The position numbers and the translations under genes were made by a program. A stretch of 64,000 nucleotides of DNA from assembly GCA_964540905.1 (NCBI GenBank), contig CAZIOS010000003.1, positions 1 through 64,000 on the forward strand, read 5' to 3'. The stretch comes from VAYN01 sp964540905 (lineage in GTDB: Bacteria > Actinomycetota > Thermoleophilia > Solirubrobacterales > 70-9). The notes under the pieces were generated by a model. It was not told where the DNA came from, did not search any database, and was given only the letters and a program-made list of their open reading frames with translations. Below, piece after piece: positions 41,918-50,009 of the stretch (its first letter is position 1; each line of letters starts with the position of its first letter).

Positions 41918-42598
41918 TCAGTCCTCGAGCAGGAAGTCGAACACGGCGTAGCCGACCAGGCCGAAGATCAGATCGTATAGGCCGAGCACCATCAGCCAGG
42001 TGCCGAAGCGGTGGTAACCGGGACCGCCCAGCGCCAGCAGCGGCTCGGTGGCGCCGGTGGCGGCGATCATCAGCGGCACCACCAGCGGCAGCAGGACGAG
42101 CGGCACCAGCAGGTCGCGGGCGCGCGAGTTGACCGCCATCGAGGAGATCAGGGTGCCGGTGGCGGCGAGGCCGAGGTCGGCCAGCAGCAGGACCGCGACC
42201 AGCGGCCCCAGCGCCGCCGCCGAGTCGAGGAAGAAGAGCGAGAAGATCGGCACCGCGACCAGCTCCAGCGCCAGCAGATAGACCAGCAGCGCCGTCGCCT
42301 TGGCGGTGAAGAGGACGCTGCGGTCGATCGGGGCGAGCCGGATCGCGTCGAAGCCGCCCTCCTCGCGCTCGGCGACGAAGAGGCGGTTGATGCCGAGCAC
42401 GGCGGCGAACAGCAGCGTCGCCCAGAGCACGCCGGCGGCGAGGCTGCCGGAGAGGCTGGTGCGGTCGAGGCCGAAGCGGAAGATGACGAAGGTGGTGACG
42501 GAGAAGAGCGCCATCGCCGGCAGCGACTGCAGCGTCCGCAGCTCCGAGCGCAGGTCCTTGCCGAGGATCGCCGCGAAGGCGGCGCGCGAGGGGGTCAC
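41918..42598 (-). CDS. ccmB: haem exporter permease subunit CcmB
   Basis: A 226-residue ABC permease with about six membrane helices. Family landmarks are the N-terminal KDLRSELRT, the helix ending LGINRLFVAEREEGGFDAIRL, and ISSMAVNSRARDLLVPLVLLP. GTG 42598 is the start and overlaps the ccmA stop as GTGA. With CcmA, CcmC and CcmD it forms the complex that charges CcmE; ccmE itself is not in the window. Confidence 0.9.
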   Translation of the reverse strand: MTPSRAAFAAILGKDLRSELRTLQSLPAMALFSVTTFVIFRFGLDRTSLSGSLAAGVLWATLLFAAVLGINRLFVAEREEGGFDAIRLAPIDRSVLFTAKATALLVYLLALELVAVPIFSLFFLDSAAALGPLVAVLLLADLGLAATGTLISSMAVNSRARDLLVPLVLLPLVVPLMIAATGATEPLLALGGPGYHRFGTWLMVLGLYDLIFGLVGYAVFDFLLED

Positions 42599-43266
42599 GA
42601 GACCGTCGCCATCTCGCCGATTCCCAGTCGCAGCACCTGGTCGGCCTCGGGCAGAAAGCGCTCGGGGTCGTGGGTGACGACGACGCGAGTGTGGCCGGCG
42701 TCGGGGCCGATCAGGCCGCGGGCCAGCTCGCGGCCCTCGGCGTCGAGGTTGGAGTCGGGCTCGTCGAGCAGCAGCAGCTGCGGCCGGTGCAGGACGCAGC
42801 GGCAGATCGCCAGCCGCTGCCGCATCCCGGCCGAGAGTTCGGCGACGCGGCTCTCTGCCCGCTGCCGCATCCCGGCGGCGTCGAGCAGCTCGTCGATCCG
42901 GGCCTCGGCCGGGGTACCCGAGATCCCGTGCAGGCGGGCATGGAAGCGCAGGTTCTCGCGGCCGGAGAGGTCGCGGTAGAGCAGCGGCTCGTGGCCGAGG
43001 TAGCCGATCCGGCCGCGCAGCTTCCAGGCTTCGCGCGGCAGCGCGCAGCCGAGCACCTCGACCTCGCCGCCGCTCGGGCGCAGCAGCGTCGCCAGGATCC
43101 GCAGCAGCGTCGTCTTGCCGGCGCCGTTGGGGCCAAGCACGACCAGCGAGTAGCCGGCCGCCAGCTCGAGGCCGACGCCCTCCAGCGCGGTGCGTTCGCC
43201 GTAGTCGCGGCGCAGGCCGGCGAGGTGCAGCGCCGGCTGGTCCGCTGGCGGGTTTTCCGAGCTCAC
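42595..43266 (-). CDS. ccmA: haem exporter ATP-binding subunit CcmA
   Basis: A 223-residue ABC ATPase. Walker A GPNGAGKTT is at residues 45-53, the signature motif reads ELSAGMRQRLAICR, Walker B LLLLDEPDSNLD, and the switch His is in VVVTHDPE. I start at GTG 43266 (SSENPPADQPALHL follows), because the longer reading adds an Arg-rich, unconserved stretch that crosses the hairpin at 43300. It is the first gene of the ccm-hem run. Confidence 0.9.
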   Translation of the reverse strand: MSSENPPADQPALHLAGLRRDYGERTALEGVGLELAAGYSLVVLGPNGAGKTTLLRILATLLRPSGGEVEVLGCALPREAWKLRGRIGYLGHEPLLYRDLSGRENLRFHARLHGISGTPAEARIDELLDAAGMRQRAESRVAELSAGMRQRLAICRCVLHRPQLLLLDEPDSNLDAEGRELARGLIGPDAGHTRVVVTHDPERFLPEADQVLRLGIGEMATVS

Positions 43267-43299
43267 GCGGGGATTGTGAAGGTCCGCGACGCACCGCCC

Positions 43300-43338
43300 G
43301 CGGCGACTTTCTGTCGCATAGCGTAAGAAAGTCGCCGC
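43300..43338. repeat. hairpin between the aldehyde dehydrogenase and ccmA
   Basis: GCGGCGACTTTCT (43300-43312) pairs perfectly with AGAAAGTCGCCGC (43326-43338) around GTCGCATAGCGTA. The loop shares TCGCATAGCG with the hairpin at 38509-38559. It could end transcription after the dehydrogenase or be a palindromic repeat. Confidence 0.65.
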
Positions 43339-43345
43339 ACGTGCC

Positions 43346-44941
43346 CTAGCTGCGCTTCCGCAGCGTGCGGCGGCCGACCTGCAGCAGCGGCGCCGCGCCC
43401 TCACGCAGCGCCTCGGTCCGGGTCGCGCCGCTGCCGTAGAGCAGCTTCGCCGAGGCCCGCACCGCTTCGCCCAGGGTGCGGTCGTAGGGGTGCCACCAGA
43501 AGTCGCGGGTCAGGCCCGGCTCCCAGGCGTTGAGCTTGATGTTGACGCACTCGTAGAAGCCGAATTTGGAGTGCGAGCGGCCGACGCCGGAGTCCTTGAC
43601 CCCGCCCCAGGAGCACTGGCAGGCGCCGTGGCTGAAGGAGTGGTCGTTGATCCAGACCATTCCCGACTCGATCCGGCGGGCGATCCGTTTGCCCTTCTGG
43701 CGGTCCTTGGTCCAGACCGAGGCGCCGAGGCCGAACTCGGAGTCGTTGGCGAGCTCGATCGCCTTCTGCTCGGACTCGACGACGACGATCGGCAGCACCG
43801 GGCCGAAGATCTCCTCGCGCATGATCCGCATCTGCTGGGTGACGCCGGTCAGCACGGTCGGGGCGATGAACTTTCCGGGCAGGCCGGCGACCTCGGTCGG
43901 GCCGCCGCAGAGCCTGGTCGCACCGGCGGCCACGGCGTCCTCGATCAGCTCGACGACGATCTCGTACTGGCCGTCGGAGGTCATCGGGCCGATCTCGGTC
44001 TCCCACTCGAGCGGGTCGCCGAGCCGCAGCTTCTCCGCCTCGCGGGCGACGCCGGCGACGAAGCGCTCGGCGACCTCGCGGACGACGTAGACGCGCTCGA
44101 TCCCCGAGCAGGTCTGGCCGGCGTTGGCGAAGCCGCCCCAGACGGCGCCGGCGACGGCGTTGTCGAGATCGGCGTCGGCGCAGACGATCATCGGGTCCTT
44201 GCCGCCGAGCTCCAGCACCGAGCCCTTGAGCAGGCCGGCGCAGACCTCGCCGACCCCGCGGCCGACGTCAACCGAGCCGGTGAAGAAGATCTTGCCGGCG
44301 CTGGAGCGGGCCAGCGCGTCGCCGACGGCGCCGCCGCCGTGGACGACCCGGACCAGTCCCTCCGGCAGGCCTGCCCCCTCGAAGACCTGGCGGATGCGCT
44401 CGCCCAGCAGCGGCGTCAGGCTGGCCGGCTTGAGGACGACGCCGTTGCCGGCCATCAGCGCGATCGCGACCTCGCCGAAGGGGATCGACCAGGGGTAGTT
44501 CCAGGGGGCGATGACGCCGACCACGCCGATCGGCTCGTAGGAGAAGTGGGCGCTCTTGGAGAGGGTGAAGGCCTGGCTCATCCGCACCTTCTCGTCAGCG
44601 AGGATCTTCGGCCCGGCCTTGGCGCACCAGTGCAGGGCGTCGACCGTCGGCAGCAGCTCCATCGTGTAGGCCTCGGCCCGGGGCTTGCCCTGCTCGCGGA
44701 CCAGCAGCTCGGCGACCTTGTCGATGTCGTCGAGCAGGGCGTCGGCGGCGCGGCGCATGTAGCCGGCGCGGGTCTTCAGCGAGAGCTCGGCCCAGGCGGG
44801 CTGGATGCGGGCGACGTCGTCGACCACCGATTGGACCTGGTCGGGGGTGATGGTGGGGACGGAGCCGACGAGGTCGCCGGTGGCGGGGTTGAAGGAGTCG
44901 AGGGTGGACAGGGCGGCGGGTTTCGGCTCGGTGGTTGCCAT
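43346..44941 (-). CDS. NAD(P)-dependent aldehyde dehydrogenase (succinate-semialdehyde-type)
   Basis: A 531-residue aldehyde dehydrogenase. It has the catalytic Glu in VLELGGKDP, the catalytic Cys in AGQTCSGIERV, the cofactor-binding segment FFTGSVDVGRGV, APWNYPWSIP and EEIFGPVLPI. The overall pattern is closest to the succinic-semialdehyde/medium-chain group, but the substrate cannot be fixed. A C-terminal extension of about 50 residues (WWHPYDRTLGEAVRAS onward) is typical of actinobacterial members. It ends just before the hairpin and ccmA on the same strand; its start faces rarA across the palindrome at 44967. Confidence 0.9.
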   Translation of the reverse strand: MATTEPKPAALSTLDSFNPATGDLVGSVPTITPDQVQSVVDDVARIQPAWAELSLKTRAGYMRRAADALLDDIDKVAELLVREQGKPRAEAYTMELLPTVDALHWCAKAGPKILADEKVRMSQAFTLSKSAHFSYEPIGVVGVIAPWNYPWSIPFGEVAIALMAGNGVVLKPASLTPLLGERIRQVFEGAGLPEGLVRVVHGGGAVGDALARSSAGKIFFTGSVDVGRGVGEVCAGLLKGSVLELGGKDPMIVCADADLDNAVAGAVWGGFANAGQTCSGIERVYVVREVAERFVAGVAREAEKLRLGDPLEWETEIGPMTSDGQYEIVVELIEDAVAAGATRLCGGPTEVAGLPGKFIAPTVLTGVTQQMRIMREEIFGPVLPIVVVESEQKAIELANDSEFGLGASVWTKDRQKGKRIARRIESGMVWINDHSFSHGACQCSWGGVKDSGVGRSHSKFGFYECVNIKLNAWEPGLTRDFWWHPYDRTLGEAVRASAKLLYGSGATRTEALREGAAPLLQVGRRTLRKRS

Positions 44942-44966
44942 CTGACGATTCTAAGACGGAGCGTGG

Positions 44967-45036
44967 GAGGGGATCGGGAGAGGGGTCGGCGGAGCAACAG
45001 CGGGGAGGCTCCGGCGACCCCTCTCCCGATCCCCTC
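44967..45036. repeat. palindromic repeat A2 in the divergent aldH/rarA space
   Basis: Arms of 29 bases (44967-44995, 45008-45036) match as inverted repeats at 28 of 29 positions around AACAGCGGGGAG, the same loop and GGAGC/GCTCC core as in birA (36431). The outer arms differ between the two copies, but both start GAGGGGA and end CGGAGC. It fills most of the 109-bp divergent intergenic region and so must overlap or flank both promoters. Confidence 0.85.
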
Positions 45037-45050
45037 ATACTCACCCGCAG

Positions 45051-46403
45051 GTGAACGACCAGTTGTTCGACACGGGAGACACGGGACGACCGGGGGACGC
45101 CGGCCGGACCGGGAGGGATGAGGTGCCGAAGGACGCGCCCCTCGCGGTGCGGATGCGGCCGCGGACGTTGGATGAGGTAGTTGGTCAGGAGCACGTCGTC
45201 GGGCCGGGGTCGGCGCTGCGGGCCGCGATTGAGAGTGGGCGGCCGCACAGCGCGATCCTCTATGGGCCGCCGGGGAGTGGGAAGACGACGCTGGCGCGGA
45301 TCGCGGCTTCGACCGCGGCGGGGGCGTTCGAGGAGGAGTCGGCGGTCAACGCCGGGAAAGCGGAGATCCGCGGGGTGATCGAGCGGGCGAAAGAGCGGCG
45401 CCGCGGCGCCGGGCGACCGACGGTGCTCTTCCTCGACGAGATCCATCGCTTCAACAAGGCCCAGCAGGACGCGCTGCTGCCGGCGGTCGAGGAAGGGCTG
45501 CTGACGCTGATCGGGGCGACCACCGAGAACCCCTACTTCGAGGTCAACTCGGCGCTGCTCTCGCGCAGCCAGGTCTACGAGCTGGCGCCGCTCGAGCCGG
45601 CCCAGGTCGAGGCGCTGCTGCGGCGGGCGCTGGCCGATCCCGAGCGCGGGATCGCCGCGCCGCCGCCGGTCGCCGAGGAGGCGCTGGCGATGCTGGCCGA
45701 GCGCAGCGGCGGCGACGCCCGGGTCGCGCTCTCGGCGCTGGAGCGCGCCGCCGAGCGGGCCCAGGGCCAGCCGGTCGACGTCGCCGCGATCGAGGACGCG
45801 CTGCAGCGGCGGGCGATCGACTACGACCGCCAGGGGGACCGCCACTACGACTTCGTCTCGGCCTGGATCAAGGCCACCCGCGGCTCCGACGTCGACGCCT
45901 CGCTCTACTACCTGGCGGTGATGCTGGAGGGAGGCGAGGACCCGCGCTTCATCGCCCGCCGCATGGTCATCCTCGCCTCCGAGGACGTCGGCAACGCCGA
46001 CCCGCAGGCGCTGCTCATCGCCGACGCCGCCGCCCGCGCGGTCGACCGGGTGGGGCTGCCGGAGTGCGCCCTGAACCTTGCCCAGGCTGCCGTCTACCTG
46101 GCGCTGGCGCCGAAGTCCAACGCCTCCTACAGGGCCCTTGCCGCCGCCCGCGCCGAGGTCCGCGAGCAGGGGGCGAAGACGCCGCCGGACTACTTGCGCG
46201 ACGCCCACTACCCGGGTGCGGAGAAGCTCGGCCGCGGCAGCGGCTACCGCTACGCCCACGACGAGCCGGGCGCGGTCAGCGACCAGCAGCTGCTGCCGGA
46301 GGGCCTGGAGGGACGCCGCTTCTATGCTCCGACCGAGCGCGGTTTCGAGGCCGAGCTGGGGCGCCGCCTGGAGGCGCTGCGAAAGAAATTCGGCCGCGCC
46401 TAG
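45051..46403 (+). CDS. rarA: replication-associated recombination protein A (RarA/MgsA)
   Basis: An AAA+ ATPase of 450 residues. It has VGQEHVVGPG, Walker A GPPGSGKTT, the Walker B LFLDEIHRFNKAQQD, sensor GATTENPYFEVNSALLSR, and the C-terminal tetramerisation and MgsA domain with RGSDVDASLYYLAVMLEGGE and APKSNASY. RarA acts at stalled replication forks. The start is GTG 45051, 14 bp after the palindrome. The gene is followed by three hairpins (46480-46628), the first a likely terminator. Confidence 0.94.
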   Translation: MNDQLFDTGDTGRPGDAGRTGRDEVPKDAPLAVRMRPRTLDEVVGQEHVVGPGSALRAAIESGRPHSAILYGPPGSGKTTLARIAASTAAGAFEEESAVNAGKAEIRGVIERAKERRRGAGRPTVLFLDEIHRFNKAQQDALLPAVEEGLLTLIGATTENPYFEVNSALLSRSQVYELAPLEPAQVEALLRRALADPERGIAAPPPVAEEALAMLAERSGGDARVALSALERAAERAQGQPVDVAAIEDALQRRAIDYDRQGDRHYDFVSAWIKATRGSDVDASLYYLAVMLEGGEDPRFIARRMVILASEDVGNADPQALLIADAAARAVDRVGLPECALNLAQAAVYLALAPKSNASYRALAAARAEVREQGAKTPPDYLRDAHYPGAEKLGRGSGYRYAHDEPGAVSDQQLLPEGLEGRRFYAPTERGFEAELGRRLEALRKKFGRA

Positions 46404-46479
46404 ATTCCGCCGCAACTTATCCAGGCTGCCTGGGTTTTAGGGTCGGCTTTCCAAGCTAGAGCCAGGGAGAGCCGATATA

Positions 46480-46514
46480 CCGGCCGGAGGCCTGGACTGG
46501 GGGCCTCCGGCCGG
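46480..46514 (+). terminator. hairpin after rarA, likely terminator
   Basis: CCGGCCGGAGGCC (46480-46492) and GGCCTCCGGCCGG (46502-46514) form a perfect 13-bp GC stem 77 bp past the rarA stop. No U-run follows, so termination by this stem alone is uncertain. Confidence 0.5.
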
Positions 46515-46530
46515 GACTTAACAGGGGGGA

Positions 46531-46565
46531 GAGGGCGCCGAGGGGGACCTTGCCTCGGCGCCCTC
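46531..46565. repeat. second hairpin between rarA and the DUF1385 gene
   Basis: GAGGGCGCCGAGG (46531-46543) and CCTCGGCGCCCTC (46553-46565) form a perfect 13-bp stem with a 9-base loop, 16 bp after the first hairpin. It may serve as terminator or processing site together with its neighbours. Confidence 0.5.
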
Positions 46566-46576
46566 CGCATTCCGCG

Positions 46577-46628
46577 GGGGTGTCTGACTTAAGGGGTGCA
46601 TATATGACCCCCTGAAGTCAGACACCCC
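46577..46628. repeat. third hairpin, palindromic element with CATATATG tip
   Basis: GGGGTGTCTGACTT (46577-46590) and AAGTCAGACACCCC (46615-46628) pair perfectly; AGGGG/CCCCT extends the stem and the tip is CATATATG, itself a palindrome. The right arm ends one base before the ATG at 46629. Its 14-bp arms resemble neither of the other families in the window. Confidence 0.7.
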
Positions 46629-47480
46629 ATGGCCTATCGTGGCCGGATGGCGGCGAACGAGCCCGAGCGGCTGCGACTCGGTGGCATGGCCCTCCGCAAC
46701 GGGCTGCTGATCCACGGCCCGACCCACTGGGCCGCCGCCGTCCGCGACCGCGACGGCGAGATCCAGGTCGCCTCCGAGCGCAAGCCGGAGCTGGCCCCCG
46801 CCCTGGTGGCGCGGGCGCCGGGGCTGCGCGGCCCGATCAAACTCGCCGAGGCGATGGCGGTGCTGCCGCTGGCGCGGCGGCGGCTGCGGGCGGCGCGGCT
46901 GCCCTTCGAGGACTGGCGCGTGATCGCCGCGGTCGGCACCACGCTCGTCGCGACCAGCCTGTTGCGGCGGCGGGTCCGCCCCTCCGCCTGGCGCGAGGGC
47001 CTGGCGCAGGTGCTGGGGGCGGTGCCGGCGGTAGCGGCGCTGATGGACCGCGACCTCGCCGCCTACCACGGGGTCGAGCACAAGGCGATCGCTGCCTACG
47101 AGCAGCGGATCGACGACGTCGCCTCGGTGCCGAAAGAGCACGACCGCTGCGGCTCCAACCTGATCGTGCCGATGATGCTGCTCTCGGCCGGCGGCACCCT
47201 GCTGCTGGAGCGCTTGGTCGAGGAGCCGAGCCAGGTGGTGCGCGCCGGTGTCGGCCTCGCCGGCGCCTCGGCGGCGGTCGAGATGTTCGCCTGGAGCGAC
47301 CGCCACCACGGCGAGCCCCTGGCCGAGGCCTTCCACACCCCCGGTCGCGAGATCCAGCGCCACCTCGCGACCAGGGAGCCGACCCCCGAGCAGCTCGAGG
47401 TCGGGCTGGCGGCGATGGCGGAGATCCTCCGCGTCGAGCACGGCGACGGTGGCGGCGACGCGCTGCCGCCGGCCGCATAG
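46629..47480 (+). CDS. DUF1385 (YqhQ-family) membrane protein
   Basis: A 283-residue member of the DUF1385 family. It has the N-terminal RLGGMALRNGLLIHGPTHWA (family GGQAV.EGVM.RGP), a cytoplasmic helical part, the conserved AAYHGVEHKAIAAYE, and HDRCGSNLIVPMM followed by hydrophobic helices. The molecular role of the family is not settled. ATG 46629 directly follows the hairpin; ATG 46647 is an equally possible start. Neither has a clear ribosome binding site. The next gene follows after 10 bp. Confidence 0.85.
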   Translation: MAYRGRMAANEPERLRLGGMALRNGLLIHGPTHWAAAVRDRDGEIQVASERKPELAPALVARAPGLRGPIKLAEAMAVLPLARRRLRAARLPFEDWRVIAAVGTTLVATSLLRRRVRPSAWREGLAQVLGAVPAVAALMDRDLAAYHGVEHKAIAAYEQRIDDVASVPKEHDRCGSNLIVPMMLLSAGGTLLLERLVEEPSQVVRAGVGLAGASAAVEMFAWSDRHHGEPLAEAFHTPGREIQRHLATREPTPEQLEVGLAAMAEILRVEHGDGGGDALPPAA

Positions 47481-47490
47481 ACTGGCCGCC

Positions 47491-47901
47491 GTGTTCGGAA
47501 GGATCGACCATGTCGGAGTCGCCGTCGAGGACCTCGACGGCGCCCTCGCCCTCTACGAGCAGAGCTTCGAGATGCCGCTCGTGCACCGCGAGACGGTCGA
47601 GTCGCAGGGGGTCGAGGCGGTGCTGCTGGACGTCGGCGACGGCCACATCGAGCTGCTGCGCCCGCTCGGCCCCGACACCGCCGTCGGCAAGTTCGTCGCC
47701 GCCAAGGGCGCCGGCCTGCACCACGTCGCCTACGCCGTCGACGACATCGACGCGACCCTGGAGCGCCTCGTCGCCGCCGGCATCCGCCTGATCGACGCCG
47801 AACCGCGGACCGGCATCCGCGAGAGCCGCATCGCCTTCCTTCACCCCCGCTCCACCGGCGGGGTCCTGACCGAGATCGTCGAACCCGCGGGAGGGCACTG
47901 A
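47491..47901 (+). CDS. mce: methylmalonyl-CoA epimerase-like glyoxalase-fold protein
   Basis: A 136-residue VOC-fold protein with the pattern RIDHVGVAVEDLDGALALYE, VHRETVESQGVEAVLLDVG, HIELLRPL, GLHHVAYAVDDID and ESRIAFLHPRSTGGVLTEIV, which matches methylmalonyl-CoA epimerase over the whole length, with metal ligands His7, His and Glu near the end. The enzyme links propionyl-CoA catabolism with succinyl-CoA. The start is GTG 47491 and the stop overlaps the next ATG by one base. Confidence 0.88.
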   Translation: MFGRIDHVGVAVEDLDGALALYEQSFEMPLVHRETVESQGVEAVLLDVGDGHIELLRPLGPDTAVGKFVAAKGAGLHHVAYAVDDIDATLERLVAAGIRLIDAEPRTGIRESRIAFLHPRSTGGVLTEIVEPAGGH

Positions 47902-48122
47902 TGGCCAACGCACAGCGAGTCGAGATCGGCTTCGAGGGTGGGCAGGTGATCTCCGCCCGCCTCACCGAGGGCGATCTCAAGGACCTCCGCAAGCAGCTCG
48001 AGAAGGGCGGCTGGCACGACCTCCACACCGAGGACGGCGTGATCGCCGTCTACCTCGGCAAGGTCGCCTTCCTGCGGATCGAGTCGGGCGAGCACCGGGT
48101 CGGCTTCAGCCTCGGCGAGTGA
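47901..48122 (+). CDS. small hypothetical protein
   Basis: A 73-residue soluble protein with an alternating beta pattern (RVEIGFEGGQVISARLTEGD, then GVIAVYLGKVAFLRIESG). I recognise no family. It is translationally coupled on both sides (TGATG with the epimerase gene, TGATG with the methyltransferase gene), so it is a real member of this operon. Its size and beta-rich pattern suggest a small barrel. Confidence 0.7.
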   Translation: MANAQRVEIGFEGGQVISARLTEGDLKDLRKQLEKGGWHDLHTEDGVIAVYLGKVAFLRIESGEHRVGFSLGE

Positions 48123-48745
48123 TGCGGGCGCGGACGCTGCTGGGCACCGCCGCCGCGGCGACCCTGGCCGCGGCGCTGTGGTGGCGCAAGAACCCCTCGG
48201 CCTGCCCCTACGGGCAGCGTTTCTGGGTCGAAGCTCCGCACCCGATCATCAGCCGCGAGCGCCTGCGCGCGGTCCTGCGCCCGGCCCCCGGCGAGCGGAT
48301 CGTCGAGATCGGCGTCGGCACCGGCTACTACAGCCTCGACCTCGCCGCGTGGATCGCCCCCGGTGGCACCCTCGAGCTCTTCGACCTGCAGCAGAAGTTC
48401 CTCGACCACACGATGCGCGCCGCCGCCGCCCGCGGCCTCGCCAACCTCGTCCCGACCCAGGGCGACGCCACCGCCCTCCCCTTCGAGGACGCCACCGTCG
48501 ATGCCGCGATCCTGACCGCGGTCCTGGGAGAGATCCCCGAGCCCGTCGCCGCCCTCGAGGAGATCCGCCGCGTCCTCAAGCCGGATGGCCGCCTCGTCGT
48601 CGGCGAGCTCTTCGGCGATCCCCACTTCACCACCCTCGCCAGCCTCAAACGCCAGGCCGCCGAGGCCGGCCTCACCTTCGAGGAGCACTCCGGCAACTGG
48701 TTCGGCTACTTCGCCCGGCTGCTGCCGGCCAGCAGCGCCGCCTGA
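48122..48745 (+). CDS. class I SAM-dependent methyltransferase
   Basis: A 207-residue Rossmann-fold methyltransferase: motif I IVEIGVGTGYYSLDLA at about residues 59-74, the acidic loop LELFDLQQKFLDH, motif II-like DAAILTAVLGEIP and LKPDGRLVVGE. An N-terminal hydrophobic stretch (residues 5-20) may anchor it to the membrane. The ATG at 48122 overlaps the upstream stop; GTG 48119 is an alternative. Pattern closest to UbiE/Methyltransf_11; substrate unknown. Confidence 0.87.
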   Translation: MRARTLLGTAAAATLAAALWWRKNPSACPYGQRFWVEAPHPIISRERLRAVLRPAPGERIVEIGVGTGYYSLDLAAWIAPGGTLELFDLQQKFLDHTMRAAAARGLANLVPTQGDATALPFEDATVDAAILTAVLGEIPEPVAALEEIRRVLKPDGRLVVGELFGDPHFTTLASLKRQAAEAGLTFEEHSGNWFGYFARLLPASSAA

Positions 48746-48763
48746 ACGACGCTCATCCCCAAG

Positions 48764-48991
48764 TCAGCCGCCCTTTGCCGCTTTCGCGACGATGCTCTTG
48801 AGGCGGCCGCGGTCGTGCTTGGAGACGTTGCCGGGGCGGCCCCTGGAGGCGGTGACGATGTGCAGCAGCTCCTTGCGCTCGGCCTCGGTCAGGTTGCCGA
48901 GGCGCTCGCGGCCCTGCGAGGCGAGCCAGGCGGCGGCGACCCAGACCTTCATCCAGGGGACGCGCTTGGCCAGCGAGAGAGGGGAGGGCAT
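48764..48991 (-). CDS. small conserved hypothetical protein
   Basis: A 75-residue basic, helical protein (VPWMKVWVAAAWLASQGRER, then LTEAERKELLHIVTASRGRP and HDRGRLKSIVAKAAKGG). No family is recognised with certainty; similar small basic proteins occur widely in Thermoleophilia and actinobacteria. It lies 2 bp downstream of the BtrH-like gene on the same strand and converges with the methyltransferase gene. Confidence 0.65.
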   Translation of the reverse strand: MPSPLSLAKRVPWMKVWVAAAWLASQGRERLGNLTEAERKELLHIVTASRGRPGNVSKHDRGRLKSIVAKAAKGG

Positions 48992-48993
48992 CG

Positions 48994-49995
48994 CTACTCC
49001 CTACCCGTCTCGGCGAGGGAGGACCAGAGGCGGTCCTCGGCCTCGAGCACCCGCTCGGCGGCGGTGCCGACCTCGGACCAGAGCGCCGGGTCGGCCTCGT
49101 CGCGCTCGCTCGCCGCCTTGAACGCCACCGCCAGCTCGGTCCAGCGTGCCCCGGCCGCCGCCGCCAGCGGTGCCTCGGCCCGTCCCGCCTCCGCCAGGAA
49201 GCGCGCATACATCGGCCGGAAGGCGCCACCACCGGTGCCGCGGCGCTCGATCACCTGGTAGGCGAAGCGGGCGCACCACTGCCAGTCCGCCGCCGCCTCG
49301 GGCCAGGAGCCGGCCTCGGCGGCGAGGCGGCGCACGGCGGGGATGCCGGCGAACTCGCCCCAGGTCGGTTCCAGCATCTCCTTCGCCGCCTGGGCGATTG
49401 CCCGCGGGACCGCCGCCTCGAGCTGCTCGCGGTCGACCGCGGCGGCGACGGTGAACATGTGGCCTTCGAGCGGGTAGGCGGGATGGCCGCTGTGGCGGGC
49501 CTGGTCGAGGTGCTCGAGCTTGGTCGTCTGCAGCTGCTCGAAGCCGGTGTCGGAGAGGTGGGCGTCCTCCTCGTCGTAGCCGGCCAGCACCACCGCGTGG
49601 CCGGGGAAGTGGGCGGAGTTGCCGTAGTGGTCGAGGTAGTAGAGGTCGGTCAGCAGCAGCGCCGGGCGGCCGGCGTCGACCTGCGCCCGCGCCGCCTCCC
49701 AGGCGCCCTCGTCCCCAGGCGGGAAGGTCCGCAGCTCCAGCGCCGCCCCGGTGAGGTCGCGGAAGCTCTCCTCCAGCCGCGCCGTGCGGCCGTTGAACCA
49801 GCGGCTCGGCGAGCTGTCGTCGAGCGCCAGGTAGTAGAAGCTGGCGCCGGCGCCGAGCCCGAACGCCATCTCCTCGCTGAGCTCGATTCCGTGGAAGCCG
49901 AGCAGGTTGCGCAGCGCGGTCGAGCCGCAGTGGTGGCCGGGCGTGTGGACGTAGCCGGGAACCGAGGGCATGACCGCATACTGACTGAGCGGCAT
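48994..49995 (-). CDS. BtrH N-terminal domain / DUF4872 protein
   Basis: A 333-residue protein with a papain-like BtrH N-terminal domain: TPGHHCGSTALRNLLGFHGI carries the candidate catalytic Cys (about residue 23), and YGNSAHFPGHAVVLAGYDEE the His. The C-terminal half (residues of about 170-330) is helical, with EPTWGEFAGIPAVRRLAAEA, typical of DUF4872. BtrH-type enzymes transfer acyl groups from carrier proteins in butirosin synthesis; the role of stand-alone members is unknown. ATG 49971 is an alternative start. Confidence 0.8.
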   Translation of the reverse strand: MPLSQYAVMPSVPGYVHTPGHHCGSTALRNLLGFHGIELSEEMAFGLGAGASFYYLALDDSSPSRWFNGRTARLEESFRDLTGAALELRTFPPGDEGAWEAARAQVDAGRPALLLTDLYYLDHYGNSAHFPGHAVVLAGYDEEDAHLSDTGFEQLQTTKLEHLDQARHSGHPAYPLEGHMFTVAAAVDREQLEAAVPRAIAQAAKEMLEPTWGEFAGIPAVRRLAAEAGSWPEAAADWQWCARFAYQVIERRGTGGGAFRPMYARFLAEAGRAEAPLAAAAGARWTELAVAFKAASERDEADPALWSEVGTAAERVLEAEDRLWSSLAETGRE

Positions 49996-50009
49996 ATCCT
50001 GCGGCGCCG

